Source: Alsobacter metallidurans (GTDB lineage Bacteria; Pseudomonadota; Alphaproteobacteria; Rhizobiales; Beijerinckiaceae). Taken from it: a stretch of 64,000 nt of DNA. The translations under genes and the position numbers were made by a program. Where the stretch lies: positions 1,119,772 through 1,183,771 of the forward strand of contig NZ_BMES01000001.1 of the NCBI RefSeq assembly GCF_014636935.1, given 5' to 3'. The stretch's first letter is position 1, and each line of letters begins with the position of its first letter. Shown piece by piece: positions 56,190-64,000 of the stretch. Under the pieces are notes generated by a model. It was not told the origin of the DNA, ran no database searches, and was given only the letters and a program-made list of their open reading frames with translations.

Positions 56190-57320
56190 TCACGAAACGT
56201 TCCTGACAGATCCGGCGAGATTCGGTTTATTCATTGGCCCGCTTTTGGCCCGGCCACTCTTTGTCCCAATCGCCTGCGCAGCGTTCGATTGGAAGTCCGG
56301 ATGATGGTGCCAGTAGGTGTTCTCCAGCACCTGCGTCGTCATCCCGAGGAACTGCGCAGCCTCACCTAGATCAACGCCTGCCTGCATCAGCCAGGTCGCT
56401 GCCGTGTGGCGAAGAACATGCGGCGTCACTGCCTTGAGCTTGGCATCTCTGGCGGTCGCCTCAAATGCCTTTGTGACGCGCTTCACAGGTCCTCCGTGCC
56501 ATTCGACCGGGTGCGCCCCGCCAAGGCGCTGCCACCTCCGCAGATGAGCGAGAAGACGTGGCGACAGCCTTACGGGCGGACGGCGTTTCTTCGTCTCGCG
56601 CTCGCCTTCGGGCCTGCGATGAAACACGCCAGCGTCAAGGTCGAACTGGCTCCACTTGGCGGCGCAAATCGCACCAGCGCGCGTTCCCGTGTAGAGGCCA
56701 ACAAGGATGAACCGGGCAACATGCCGGCGCGTCCACTTCCGCGTCCTGTCCCCTCTCTGCTTTTCTTGCGAGCGCCATGCCGTCCAGAGCAGCCGTGCGG
56801 CTTCATCGCGCGTCATCCAGCGTTCGCGAGATTGCCCCCTCTCAGGCAGGACCACGGCGGGGGAGCTCTCAATGAACCCCTCTTTGTGGTAGTGCTTGAT
56901 CGCGGCTCGCAGATCTTCGAGCTGGCGGCGCGCTGCGCTCGGCGTGCGCTTCGCAGCGTAAGCCCGGCATTCTGCGCCCGTGATCTTGGCGAGCGTATCG
57001 CTGCCGAACCAGTCCAGCAGCGCCGCCAGTCGAATAGCCGTTTCTTTTGGCCGCGCCGTGTGAGGCGCGATGTCGATCGCGTAAAGCCGCAACACGTCGG
57101 CTACCGGAACGCGATCCGGATGGCGCGGGCCTTTCGGCCTGTGCTTGCGTGCGATGTACGCAGCGAGTTCTCTTTCAGCGCCTTCACGATCGCTCTCGCT
57201 GCATCCAGTGGCGAACTGCTGAGAGTCATCGAGGACGAGCCATGTGGCGTGTCGGACGCCTCGCGCCGGGCGAAGCCAGAGTCGGGGCGGCTTCGAGACA
57301 CGCGGCACCGTGATCTCCAT
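56190..57320 (-). CDS. Tyrosine recombinase (integrase) of the element
   Basis: 376 residues from the ATG at 57320 (MEITVPRVSKPPRLWL). An N-terminal SAM-like core-binding part is followed by the catalytic domain: the first arginine in LVGLYTGTRAGAICAAKW, HxxR in TPHVLRHTAATWLMQAG and the nucleophile tyrosine in VLENTYWHHHPDFQS. It would integrate the element at the tRNA-Pro site that lies 53 bases beyond its stop. The first 220 bases overlap the excisionase-like gene in another frame. Confidence 0.93.
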   Translation of the reverse strand: MEITVPRVSKPPRLWLRPARGVRHATWLVLDDSQQFATGCSESDREGAERELAAYIARKHRPKGPRHPDRVPVADVLRLYAIDIAPHTARPKETAIRLAALLDWFGSDTLAKITGAECRAYAAKRTPSAARRQLEDLRAAIKHYHKEGFIESSPAVVLPERGQSRERWMTRDEAARLLWTAWRSQEKQRGDRTRKWTRRHVARFILVGLYTGTRAGAICAAKWSQFDLDAGVFHRRPEGERETKKRRPPVRLSPRLLAHLRRWQRLGGAHPVEWHGGPVKRVTKAFEATARDAKLKAVTPHVLRHTAATWLMQAGVDLGEAAQFLGMTTQVLENTYWHHHPDFQSNAAQAIGTKSGRAKSGPMNKPNLAGSVRNVS

Positions 57321-57478
57321 TCGTTGATGGCGGCCGGGGTCACAAAATCGCGCCGGCCCAAACGTTCCAGGGTAAGTTCGCCGCGAGAGGCGGCCGCACG
57401 CAGCGTGGCGGGCTTTACCAGACCGCGCAACAGCGATGTGCAAGCTTCAGGCAAAGTGAGCAACTGTTGCTCATCCAT
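57101..57478 (-). CDS. Excisionase/AlpA-like DNA-binding protein overlapping the integrase
   Basis: 125 residues from the ATG at 57478 (an ATG at 57559 would add 27). The N-terminal helix-turn-helix reads LLTLPEACTSLLRGLVKPAT and LRAAASRGELTLERLGRRD, ending in FVTPAAINEWRSRC, the wing typical of excisionase-type proteins. The low-complexity tail (HGSSSMTLSSSPLDAARAIV) runs 220 bases into the integrase gene in a different frame. I recall similar arrangements in related elements. Probable role: directionality of excision. Confidence 0.7.
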   Translation of the reverse strand: MDEQQLLTLPEACTSLLRGLVKPATLRAAASRGELTLERLGRRDFVTPAAINEWRSRCRVSRSRPDSGFARREASDTPHGSSSMTLSSSPLDAARAIVKALKENSLRTSHASTGRKARAIRIAFR

Positions 57479-57817
57479 AGTCCACTGCTCTCCACAGACG
57501 TTATCATCGACTGGCAACCGAACCCAATCACCAGCCCGAATTGGTTCAGTATAGCTCATATTAGGATTCGATCAGGACTTGGCCCGGTTATTCACAAGCG
57601 CGGTCAATCGTAAGTTGCCTGGGATTATTCAGGCACTTAATCCACGCGACACGCGTGAGTCGCGAGGCTCGTACTTACAGCCGTGCTAGACGCGAATTGC
57701 CTATCATTAGAGCCCTGCGGGACCTCGGCATGATCGCCAGTCACATCGCCGATTGCCGGACGAACCGCCCAGCTTGATCCCCCACATCGTGGGTCCACTC
57801 CAATAGGAGAAACCGCT
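57479..57817. other. Element leader region, no gene
   Basis: 339 bases between the divergent excisionase-like gene and the next rightward gene. It contains a small inverted repeat tgcctg...caggca at about 57617-57636. Binding sites for the integrase or excisionase and divergent promoters are expected here; none is proven. Confidence 0.4.
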
Positions 57818-58523
57818 ATGTCGCGGAACGATGACGCTTGTTTGAACAAGACCCGCCGCCGCGCTGCTTCGCTTGTCGCCCGAAGGGCGATCGTCGCATC
57901 GGCGCGGGCCGGCATCGCCAACAGCCCCGATCCCGTGCTTGCCGCCAGTGTGGGCCACAAGGCAACTTGGCAGACGTGGGAAGCCACCCTGGACGCAGTG
58001 AGCGCGGTCGAGGAGCGGTTCGACGTCCTGTTGCCCCTGGAGGCGCAGCGGTTGAGCTACGGTCGGCTGGACGAGCCAGAGCGTCATAGTCGTCGACGGC
58101 AAGAAGGCCGTCATCCCCAGCAATCCCGTCTATGCTTCTGGGTCGGCCGAGGTGGAGCAAGCCGCCACGTCCTGTGCCCCACACCGAACCTGCGATCTGG
58201 CAGACGTTCGCGCCAATCTGGAGGCTCAAGAAGCAGCCATCCGCGATGCCTCGGAGGCATCTGGCCTTCCTTCAGCGGAGAAGGAGGAGGGGGCGGCCGG
58301 CGATACCGAGAGGGCGGGGCTCGAAGCGCTACTGGGTGTCACGCCCACTACGCTTCGGGGACTGCTGGCCTACGTCGAGCACCTGAGCGGCCCGCTCGCC
58401 TTCAAAGGCGACGCATTCGCCGAGAGCCGCCAGTTCGACCGCATGTGCGCGACCATCATGGCCGCGCTCGCTTCCCGTTTTCTAGCTCAAGGCGGCAACG
58501 ATGACATGCGGCGTCAGCTATGA
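57818..58523 (+). pseudogene. Frameshifted island hypothetical gene
   Basis: The 5' part in one frame encodes MSRNDDACLNKTRRRAASLV, then NSPDPVLAASVGHKATWQTW and EATLDAVSAVEERFDVLLPL. From about 58,056 the family-like sequence continues in another frame: SVIVVDGKKAVIPSNPVYA, DVRANLEAQEAAIRDASEA and LLGVTPTTLRGLLAYVEHL. This D-P-(L/F)-x-A-x-x-x-H ... TPTT-x-x-G order is typical of short hypothetical proteins of rhizobial islands. A shift near 58,045-58,085 breaks the gene. Confidence 0.55.
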
Positions 58524-58560
58524 CTTAATTGGCCGACTGAATCAAAGAAGGGGCAGGGTC

Positions 58561-58851
58561 ATGGCTAAGGCATATTGGGTCGCAGCATATCGCTCCGTCA
58601 GCAATCCGGATGCTCTAGCGGCCTACGCTAAGATTGGCGGGCCGGCCATCATCGCCGCGGGCGGCAAATTCTTGGTCCGCGGCATTCCCACTGCGGTCTA
58701 CGAGGCTGGCCAGACCGAGCGCACGGTGGTGATCGAGTTCGAATCTGTCGCTCAGGCTCAAGCCGCACACGACAGCGCTGACTACCAGGCGGCACTGGCG
58801 CTTCTTGGGGACGGAGCCGTGCGCGATATTCGCATCGTGGAAGGATTTTAG
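58561..58851 (+). CDS. DUF1330-family protein
   Basis: 96 residues with aaggggcaggg before the ATG. A ferredoxin-like alpha/beta fold of the dimeric barrel type: KAYWVAAYRSVSNPDALAAY, GGKFLVRGIPTAVYEAGQTE, VVIEFESVAQAQAAHDSADY and a C-terminal DIRIVEGF. Small cytoplasmic enzymes or binding proteins of unknown role. A strong terminator follows 95 bases after the stop. Confidence 0.88.
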   Translation: MAKAYWVAAYRSVSNPDALAAYAKIGGPAIIAAGGKFLVRGIPTAVYEAGQTERTVVIEFESVAQAQAAHDSADYQAALALLGDGAVRDIRIVEGF

Positions 58852-58945
58852 TTCTGGAACTCAGGTGGCTCAGGGATCGGTGGAACCCAAGCCGGCCAAG
58901 CTCGTTGCTAAGGCAAGTTTGGATTGATCATCCATGTATCGACCC

Positions 58946-58982
58946 GCCCCTGCAGCATGCCCCCGCTGCAGGGGCTTTTTTT
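58946..58982 (+). terminator. Intrinsic terminator after the DUF1330 gene
   Basis: Perfect 10-base stem gcccctgcag / ctgcaggggc (58946-58955 and 58966-58975) followed by seven T (58976-58982). Confidence 0.93.
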
Positions 58983-59099
58983 CGGCCCTGGCGCCACAGA
59001 TGCCTAGGCTTAGCTCCCGCGGCTAGTACGCCTCGGATCGCTGAAGCGTTAAGGTTCGCCGTCAGCGTACGTCATTTGCAGGTGCCTTGGGAGGAGACA

Positions 59100-59312
59100 A
59101 TGGCTCGCAAGTACATCGACTGCCGCAGCATCCCGAGTGAAATCAACTGCACCATCGCAATCTCGGCTGACACCGAGCGCGAACTGGTTGAGGCTGCCGT
59201 CCAGCATGCCGTCGCGGTTCATGGCCACCACGACACGCCGGAGCTTCGAAAGCTGATTACCGCTGCCGTATGTGAGGGGACGCCGCCAGAAGTTGTTGGC
59301 CGGGCAGCTTGA
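59100..59312 (+). CDS. Small DUF1059-like protein
   Basis: 70 residues from the ATG at 59100 with gggaggagac upstream. ARKYIDCRSIPSEINCTIAI, then AVQHAVAVHGHHDTPELRKL: the paired cysteines and the HAVxVHGHxDTPEL motif are those of DUF1059. The Cys/His pattern suggests a metal site, which is inference. Single gene in the element. Confidence 0.82.
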   Translation: MARKYIDCRSIPSEINCTIAISADTERELVEAAVQHAVAVHGHHDTPELRKLITAAVCEGTPPEVVGRAA

Positions 59313-59833
59313 TCGCGACGAGCAGTTTTGCGTTTGCGAACGGAAACAGCGATCCCCAGTATGAGCTTGGGGCAACTTAGGGTGGCGGCCGTCAGCGTTG
59401 AGGGGTGTTGTTGGCCGCCGTCCGAGTTGCTCTGCGGCTACCCCTTGGCCGCACCAAAAGCTCATTCATCGTAGAACGATTTCCGCCGCCCAGAATTCCG
59501 ACCTCACCTCATAAGGGCGAGGTCGGAGTGCTAGGCGATGGCCAAACACGAGGGCTCCGGTCCATTCAGCCTTTGGGGCTTACTGGCGATCAGTCGTGGA
59601 TAAGCCCTTGCCGCCGAGAGCCTGACGTTCGTAAGCATTCTGGAGCGCAACGAGCGCGATCACCTGGACCCCGTCAGACGCTCAATGTGAGCAGGCTGCT
59701 AATCCCAGTTACAAACGCCTGATGCATTTTTTCGAACGGCTAGTTCGAATTTAAGTACGTATTGCGCACGCTTTCACGATCGTGCTTTGTAGCCAGATCT
59801 CGCGGGATGCTTGCATCGCCACAAGGGGCCGGC
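59313..59833. other. No recognisable gene; one inverted repeat
   Basis: About 520 bases within the element. A hairpin tccgacctc / gaggtcgga lies at 59497-59505 and 59519-59527, without a T run. The forward open frame 59405-59722 has no start signal or family likeness. Composition becomes AT-rich just before the response regulator. Confidence 0.45.
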
Positions 59834-60226
59834 ATGTACAAAGTTATTTTAGTAGAGGACGATTTATTTGGAGCCTTTGTTATAAAAGATTTGTTGGAGG
59901 GGAGCGGATACATTGTTCGGCATGAGTCAGACGGCCTAGCCGCACTTCTCCATTTCGAGGATGAGGACCAACTACCGGATATTGTCGTTTCGGACATGCA
60001 TCTTGCGGGCGAAATGACTGGTGCTGAGCTGGCCTTAGAGGTACGGGCCATTTGCCCAAGCCTCCCGATTATTTTGATCTCGGGAGCGGACTTCCCTTCC
60101 AGCGCCCTGCCGCCGGGTGTCCCGTTTCTGCCCAAGCCGCTGTGCGAAGGGCTATTTTTAGCCTTAGTGCGTCAGCTCCTCGCAGGTGTGAGAGCATGCG
60201 GATCTCCCGCCCGCTGTACGAGCTGA
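59834..60226 (+). CDS. Single-domain response regulator (receiver only)
   Basis: 130 residues from the ATG at 59834. Receiver fold: acidic pair in KVILVEDDLFGAFVIKDLL, phospho-acceptor aspartate in DIVVSDMHLAGEMTGAEL and the switch lysine in GVPFLPKPLCEG; the usual Thr/Ser is S in ILISGAD. No output domain, so it would relay phosphate or bind a partner, like CheY. No histidine kinase gene is adjacent in the window. It faces the second receiver gene. Confidence 0.9.
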   Translation: MYKVILVEDDLFGAFVIKDLLEGSGYIVRHESDGLAALLHFEDEDQLPDIVVSDMHLAGEMTGAELALEVRAICPSLPIILISGADFPSSALPPGVPFLPKPLCEGLFLALVRQLLAGVRACGSPARCTS

Positions 60227-60251
60227 GTTTGATAAGCGGGCTTGCACGAAT

Positions 60252-60713
60252 TCAGCGACGAGCAGCCCGCCCGGAAACTTGGAGCGGCGCTCGTTTATCA
60301 TCCATCGTCCCCGCAGCCTCCTCAGGTCCGCATCTAGCCAGGTGATCACGGACAACACAGGCGATAGCCTCGGGTCCAAATGGCTTCAGTAGATAGCCGT
60401 CCGCATCAAGGTCCTTTGAACGAGAAGCGGTTTCGGACGTGTGCCTGCCGGTCATGATCACGACGGGGAGTTTCTGGACCTTCTCGGTTGCGCGGATGCT
60501 GGCTAACAGCGCCAAGCCTGAAAGCGCGGTAGCGAGGCTTACATCAACGATCGCAAGCAAGATCGACGGCTTGGCTGTGAGGATGATCCGGGTCGCGGCC
60601 TCGACGCTTGCCGCGGTTTGGATATCCACCACGCCAGCTTCTCGCAGGTAGTTGGACACGACGAGCTGCACCGCGCGGCTATCGTCAACGATCAGCACCG
60701 AACCAGAAAACAT
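60252..60713 (-). CDS. Single-domain response regulator
   Basis: 153 residues from the ATG at 60713, which has aggggag just upstream; starts at 60737 and 60812 are in frame. Receiver motifs: SVLIVDDSRAVQLVVSNYL, aspartate in LLAIVDVSLATALSG, threonine in VVIMTGRHTSE and lysine in DGYLLKPFGPEA. No output domain is seen; the C-terminal tail is short and Arg-rich. It converges on the other receiver with a 25-base gap. Confidence 0.9.
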   Translation of the reverse strand: MFSGSVLIVDDSRAVQLVVSNYLREAGVVDIQTAASVEAATRIILTAKPSILLAIVDVSLATALSGLALLASIRATEKVQKLPVVIMTGRHTSETASRSKDLDADGYLLKPFGPEAIACVVRDHLARCGPEEAAGTMDDKRAPLQVSGRAARR

Positions 60714-60955
60714 CAGCTCCCCTTCGTTGCTCCGCATTCGCACGAGGGCTGTGAAGGGCCGGTTAGCGCGCGTCCGCGATCGAGCCCCTATTCCGAAAGG
60801 AGCAGGTAACATCCCGGATGGGGTTCGCCCGACTTCAAGGTGCTCGTCGTTGCCTTATGATCCGCGTCAAAGGTCTGGGGGAAGACGCGCCGGTGAGGCA
60901 ACCAACTGGCGTTCCGAACGGCCGTCGACACTGGGGGTGTCGGCGGCTGTTTCGT

Positions 60956-61165
60956 ATGCGAGGGCATGTGGCGGAATACTTGGATGACTACGGCGAACTC
61001 GTCACTGTGACCACCACGATGGTCCATGCCGGCGAGACAATCGTTCTGGCCGCCACGTCTGTTTCTGAGGAGGCGACAGCCGTGGTGTTCCTGGAGCCCG
61101 ACACAGCTCGGCGTGTCGCCTACGAACTCTTGCGCTTGGCAGACTGCATGAAGCCAAGAAGCTGA
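60956..61165 (+). CDS. Small hypothetical protein
   Basis: 69 residues from the ATG at 60956; the frame is open to 60818 but the extra part is Arg-rich and unlikely. The sequence EYLDDYGELVTVTTTMVHAG, VVFLEPDTARRVAYELLRLA suggests a small beta-hairpin/helix protein. No family recognised. Shine-Dalgarno is weak. Confidence 0.5.
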   Translation: MRGHVAEYLDDYGELVTVTTTMVHAGETIVLAATSVSEEATAVVFLEPDTARRVAYELLRLADCMKPRS

Positions 61166-61315
61166 TCTCCTCCAACGAAGCGAAAGCCCAAAGTCGCAGG
61201 CCTGAGTTGACCGCATGCCGGCCCCACCTTGACGGAAACAGGTCATGAAACGCTGAGGTTGTGGCTCAAGGCGCTGTCAGACCCAACGTCGGTGAAGGCT
61301 TGGCTTAGCGAGGTG

Positions 61316-61546
61316 CTAGAGGGGCGCCTTGAGCTTCTCCCGAGCGTAATGATCAAGGGAAACGAGCCTCTGCCCACGGCAAATCATCGAGCTTGGATCA
61401 AAGCCTTCGCGAAAATCTGCCTTCGCGTTCGCGTGCCTTTGGCAGGCGTCATAGAATGTCAGTCCCTCAACCTCCGCGACGAATTCAACGACTCCATCGC
61501 CGTGGAGGAAATCTCTCGAAACGAGTCCGATTTTGTATATGGGCAT
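61316..61546 (-). CDS. Small hypothetical protein
   Basis: 76 residues with taggag six bases before the ATG. Starts MPIYKIGLVSRDFLHGDGVV, then EFVAEVEGLTFYDACQRHAN. Short proteins beginning MPxYKI or MPLYKI occur in rhizobial prophages and islands; function unknown. The opposite-strand frame 61229-61588 has no better signals. Confidence 0.5.
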   Translation of the reverse strand: MPIYKIGLVSRDFLHGDGVVEFVAEVEGLTFYDACQRHANAKADFREGFDPSSMICRGQRLVSLDHYAREKLKAPL

Positions 61547-61643
61547 GGGAGGCTCCTAACAAGGGCGCACCCTACATCGGCGGGCTGAACGCTGAATGGC
61601 TGAGCTGTTCATCCCGGATTAATGCGAGCCAGAGGGGATAAGG

Positions 61644-61680
61644 CGCGAAAAAGCCGGGAGATGACCCCGGCTTTCTCGCG
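61644..61680 (-). terminator. Intrinsic terminator of the gene at 61692
   Basis: Arms cgcgaaaaagccggg and cccggctttctcgcg (61644-61658 and 61666-61680) pair with one mismatch around a short loop. On the minus strand the pattern gives a GC stem followed by T-rich sequence. Confidence 0.8.
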
Positions 61681-61691
61681 TCACACGTCGC

Positions 61692-61922
61692 TCAGCCGCA
61701 CTTTTTGATGCGCTTCGTCATGCCTTCGCGCTTGATGATGATTGTCTTGCACCCGTGCATCCGGCTCGTGCGCATCTCATGCCGACGCTCAAATCCGCGA
61801 TTGTGGTCCCATCCACGATGCAAGCCGCGGTCGCGGTGAACCCTGACGTCCACGCTTTGCGCGCTCGCCGCCACTGTTCCCAACCCAACGAACGCAGCCG
61901 CAGCGATTACCAATATTCTCAT
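61692..61922 (-). CDS. Small secreted basic protein
   Basis: 76 residues from the ATG at 61922 (gggag upstream). A signal peptide (ILVIAAAAFVGLGTVAASA) leads to a His/Arg-rich mature peptide, DRGLHRGWDHNRGFERRHE, ending with two cysteines (GCKTIIIKR and IKKCG) that could form a disulfide. Resembles small exported proteins common in this order; function unknown. Confidence 0.65.
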   Translation of the reverse strand: MRILVIAAAAFVGLGTVAASAQSVDVRVHRDRGLHRGWDHNRGFERRHEMRTSRMHGCKTIIIKREGMTKRIKKCG

Positions 61923-62203
61923 TTCAAGCTCCCGAGGTACATGACAGCGGCCAACGCCGTGATCCATCGAGAAGTTCGCGCTTACCCATTCGCGAGATCA
62001 AACATTCCTAAACATTAATGTTAATTGGCGAGCGCTTCCAAGGGAAGCGGCCACGGTGAGAAATCGGCGGACCTGATTGAAGATGAAATCGCTCGTCGCC
62101 AGCAGCGACCCTATCCCGGGTCGTGTTGATCGGGCCGTACAGCAGACTAAAGCGTTATTAACTAAAATAGCTTTTTATCATCCGAAGTGTCGGAGCAATT
62201 CCA

Positions 62204-63931
62204 ATGATGAATCGCTTTTTTGCTCGTGAGAACAGCATCGAGAAGGCTATCGATCGGTCGCAAGCTATGATCGAGTTCGACCTTAGCGGCAAGATTCTCC
62301 AGGCGAACGAGAACTTCCTTCGCGTGATGGGCTACACGATCGACGAGATCGTCGGCAAGCACCACAGCATGTTTGCAGAGGCTGTGTACCGCGACAGCAG
62401 CGAATACAAGCAGTTCTGGGCCAAGCTGAACTGCGGCGAGTTCGATGCTGGCCAGTATCGCCGGATCGCGAAAGGCGGCCGCGGCGTCTGGCTGCAAGCC
62501 AGCTACATGCCTGTACTTGATCCCTCGGGGAAGCCAACTAAAGTGGTCAAGCTCGCGTCGGAAATTACGGCGCAAGTCAACCGGGCTCGCGACATGGAAG
62601 GCAAGCTGGCGGCGATTGATCGCGTTCAGGCCGTCATCGAGTTTGGCCTCGATGGGGAGGTCATCACGGCAAACCAGAACTTCTTCGACGTGGTGGGCTA
62701 CTCACTCGACGAAATAAAAGGCAAGCATCACAGCATGTTCGTGGACCCGGCGGAGCGCTCGTCGCCTTCGTATCAGCAGTTCTGGGACAAGCTCCGCCGG
62801 GGTGAAACGGACGCCGCGCAATACAGGCGGCTGGGCAAAGGTGGGCGAGAAATCTGGATCCAGGCCAGCTACAACCCTGTGTTCGATGCGGATGGTAAGC
62901 CCTGCAAGATCGTGAAGTTCGCAACCGACATCACGGAGCAGATCCGGTCAATCCAGAGCATCGAACGCGCCGCGGCTGCTGTTGTGGAGGCAACCCGCAA
63001 CAAGGACCTGACCACCCGGATGGAGTGCACCGACGCAACAGGTCCGATGAAGAGCTTGGCCGATGGCGTCAACGAGCTGTTGGACACCTTCGCGGGCGTC
63101 GTTGACCAGGTGCGGAACTCAGCCCGAACAGCCTCCACAGCCTCGGCCGAGATCGCGACCGGCAATCACGAGCTGGCTGCCAGGACCGAACAGCAAGCTG
63201 CCTCGCTGGAACAGACGGCCGCCACCACAGAAGAGTTGGCCGCCTCGGTCAAGGCTACTGCGTCAGCGTCGAAACAGGCGCGTGAAGCGGCCCAGGGCGC
63301 AAGTGAGGTCGCGGATGCCGGAGGCAACATCGTCCGTCAGGCAGTTGATGCCATGGCGCGGATCGAGCAGGCGTCCCGCAAAATCAGCGACATCACCGGG
63401 GTGATTGATGAGATAGCGTTTCAGACGAACCTTCTCGCGCTTAACGCAGCCGTGGAGGCTGCCCGGGCTGGGGAGGCGGGCAAAGGCTTTGCGGTCGTGG
63501 CATCCGAGGTGCGAACGCTCGCCCAGCGCTCTTCCGAAGCCGCCAAGGACATCACTGGCCTGATCAGCGCATCGGGGGCTGAGGTCGCCGAGGGCGTAAA
63601 GCTCGTCAGGAAAGCCGGAGAAACGCTGGAGACGATTGTGCAAGCGACTCAATCAGTTGCCGCCACTGTGACCGAGATTTCAACTGCGGCGTCCGAGCAG
63701 TCCAACGGCATCGATGAGATGAGCCAGGCCGTCGCTCACATGGATCAAATCACGCAACAGAACGCCGAGATGGCCGATCAAAGCGCGGCCGCTGCAGAGG
63801 CGCTCAACAAACAGGTTCGTGAGCTTCGAGAAACTGTCGAAACCTATCAGACAGGCAGTTCGTGTCGTCAGGACGATTTTGCCCCCGCGCCTCGCCAACC
63901 TTCAGGCCGGCGACTCTCGACGGCGGCCTAA
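62204..63931 (+). CDS. Cytoplasmic methyl-accepting chemotaxis protein with two PAS domains
   Basis: 575 residues without membrane segments. Two PAS domains (about 15-125 and 140-245) are internal duplicates that share KHHSMF and YRRxxKGGRxxWxQASYxP motifs; the second resembles known haem- or flavin-binding energy sensors but the cofactor is unknown. A HAMP-like linker (about 245-300) follows, then the MA signalling domain with the hairpin tip [20 protein letters not shown]. It would pass signals to a CheA kinase. Being on an integrative element with two receivers suggests acquired behaviour control. Confidence 0.93.
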   Translation: MMNRFFARENSIEKAIDRSQAMIEFDLSGKILQANENFLRVMGYTIDEIVGKHHSMFAEAVYRDSSEYKQFWAKLNCGEFDAGQYRRIAKGGRGVWLQASYMPVLDPSGKPTKVVKLASEITAQVNRARDMEGKLAAIDRVQAVIEFGLDGEVITANQNFFDVVGYSLDEIKGKHHSMFVDPAERSSPSYQQFWDKLRRGETDAAQYRRLGKGGREIWIQASYNPVFDADGKPCKIVKFATDITEQIRSIQSIERAAAAVVEATRNKDLTTRMECTDATGPMKSLADGVNELLDTFAGVVDQVRNSARTASTASAEIATGNHELAARTEQQAASLEQTAATTEELAASVKATASASKQAREAAQGASEVADAGGNIVRQAVDAMARIEQASRKISDITGVIDEIAFQTNLLALNAAVEAARAGEAGKGFAVVASEVRTLAQRSSEAAKDITGLISASGAEVAEGVKLVRKAGETLETIVQATQSVAATVTEISTAASEQSNGIDEMSQAVAHMDQITQQNAEMADQSAAAAEALNKQVRELRETVETYQTGSSCRQDDFAPAPRQPSGRRLSTAA

Positions 63932-63988
63932 ATTATAGGATCACCACCTCGGGCTGATGGCTCGCTCATCAACCCTGCCTCGGGCCGT

Positions 63989-64000
63989 CCCCCCCCCCCC
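63989..64000. other. Run of at least 12 C at the window end
   Basis: The last 12 bases of the window are all C, after gggccgt. The run may continue beyond the window or be an assembly feature; it cannot be judged from here. Confidence 0.5.

Noticed and set aside
59405..59722. A 105-codon forward frame in the element
   Set aside because: No ribosome site, Arg/Pro-rich composition and no similarity to a known family.
1..64000. CRISPR array
   Set aside because: No series of regularly spaced short direct repeats was seen; the repeats present are inverted and irregularly placed.

Overview
The window is about 64 kb of high-GC alphaproteobacterial chromosome, best matching the Hyphomicrobiales (Methylobacteriaceae/Beijerinckiaceae/Bosea-like lineages). 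The reasons are the Fo ATP synthase order I-a-c-b'-b, the many small signal-peptide proteins, the extragenic palindromic repeats and the oxalotrophy genes. Genus-level assignment is inference.

Core region, about 1-23 kb: the 3' half of smc; the Fo part of ATP synthase (atpI-atpB-atpE-atpF'-atpF); a family-4-type uracil-DNA glycosylase; ETF-ubiquinone oxidoreductase; a secreted TPR protein; ispE; a long-chain polyprenyl diphosphate synthase; a DUF2007 protein overlapping an N6-adenine methyltransferase; glyQ and glyS with an isochorismatase-like gene between them; a HAD phosphatase; a MarR regulator; an acyl-CoA ligase and a solute-binding protein. A long palindrome lies in frame inside glyS. 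Repeat families of the form 'gtcattgcgagc' and 'ccccttgaggggaggg' fill many intergenic gaps.

Accessory region, 23-33 kb: two AT-richer insertions interrupt the GC-rich backbone. The first (about 23.1-26.5 kb) holds a ParB-like protein, an unrecognised protein with a possible PD-(D/E)XK-like C-terminus and, convergent to them, a D12-class DNA adenine methyltransferase. A fossil of an acyl-CoA ligase lies on its left and a broken DUF898 gene on its right. The second (about 30.5-32.4 kb) is a reverse transcriptase of the unknown-group/abortive-infection type. The first 41 codons of this gene lie in another frame, upstream of a run of five A. DUF1499, MFS and DUF4239-like genes sit between the two. 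Both insertions are candidate anti-phage modules, which is inference.

Oxalate region, 36-48 kb: a leftward gntR-oxc-frc unit faces a rightward series of a 44-codon small gene, oxlT, an NDP-forming acyl-CoA ligase, sucC, sucD and a second GntR regulator. The palindrome tggcatgcca occurs upstream of the first gntR, of the small gene and of the acyl-CoA ligase, where it overlaps a promoter-like sequence. OxlT would exchange oxalate for formate; Frc and Oxc would run the CoA cycle that decarboxylates oxalate; sucCD and the ligase may supply CoA thioesters.

Right end: pyruvate kinase, a four-gene SCPU chaperone-usher pilus operon and a SAM methyltransferase. At 56.1 kb a 3' fragment of tRNA-Pro(CGG) marks the left attachment site of an integrative element. 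The element begins with an integrase and an overlapping excisionase-like gene. It carries small island genes, two single-domain response regulators and a cytoplasmic PAS-PAS chemoreceptor, and runs past the end of the window.
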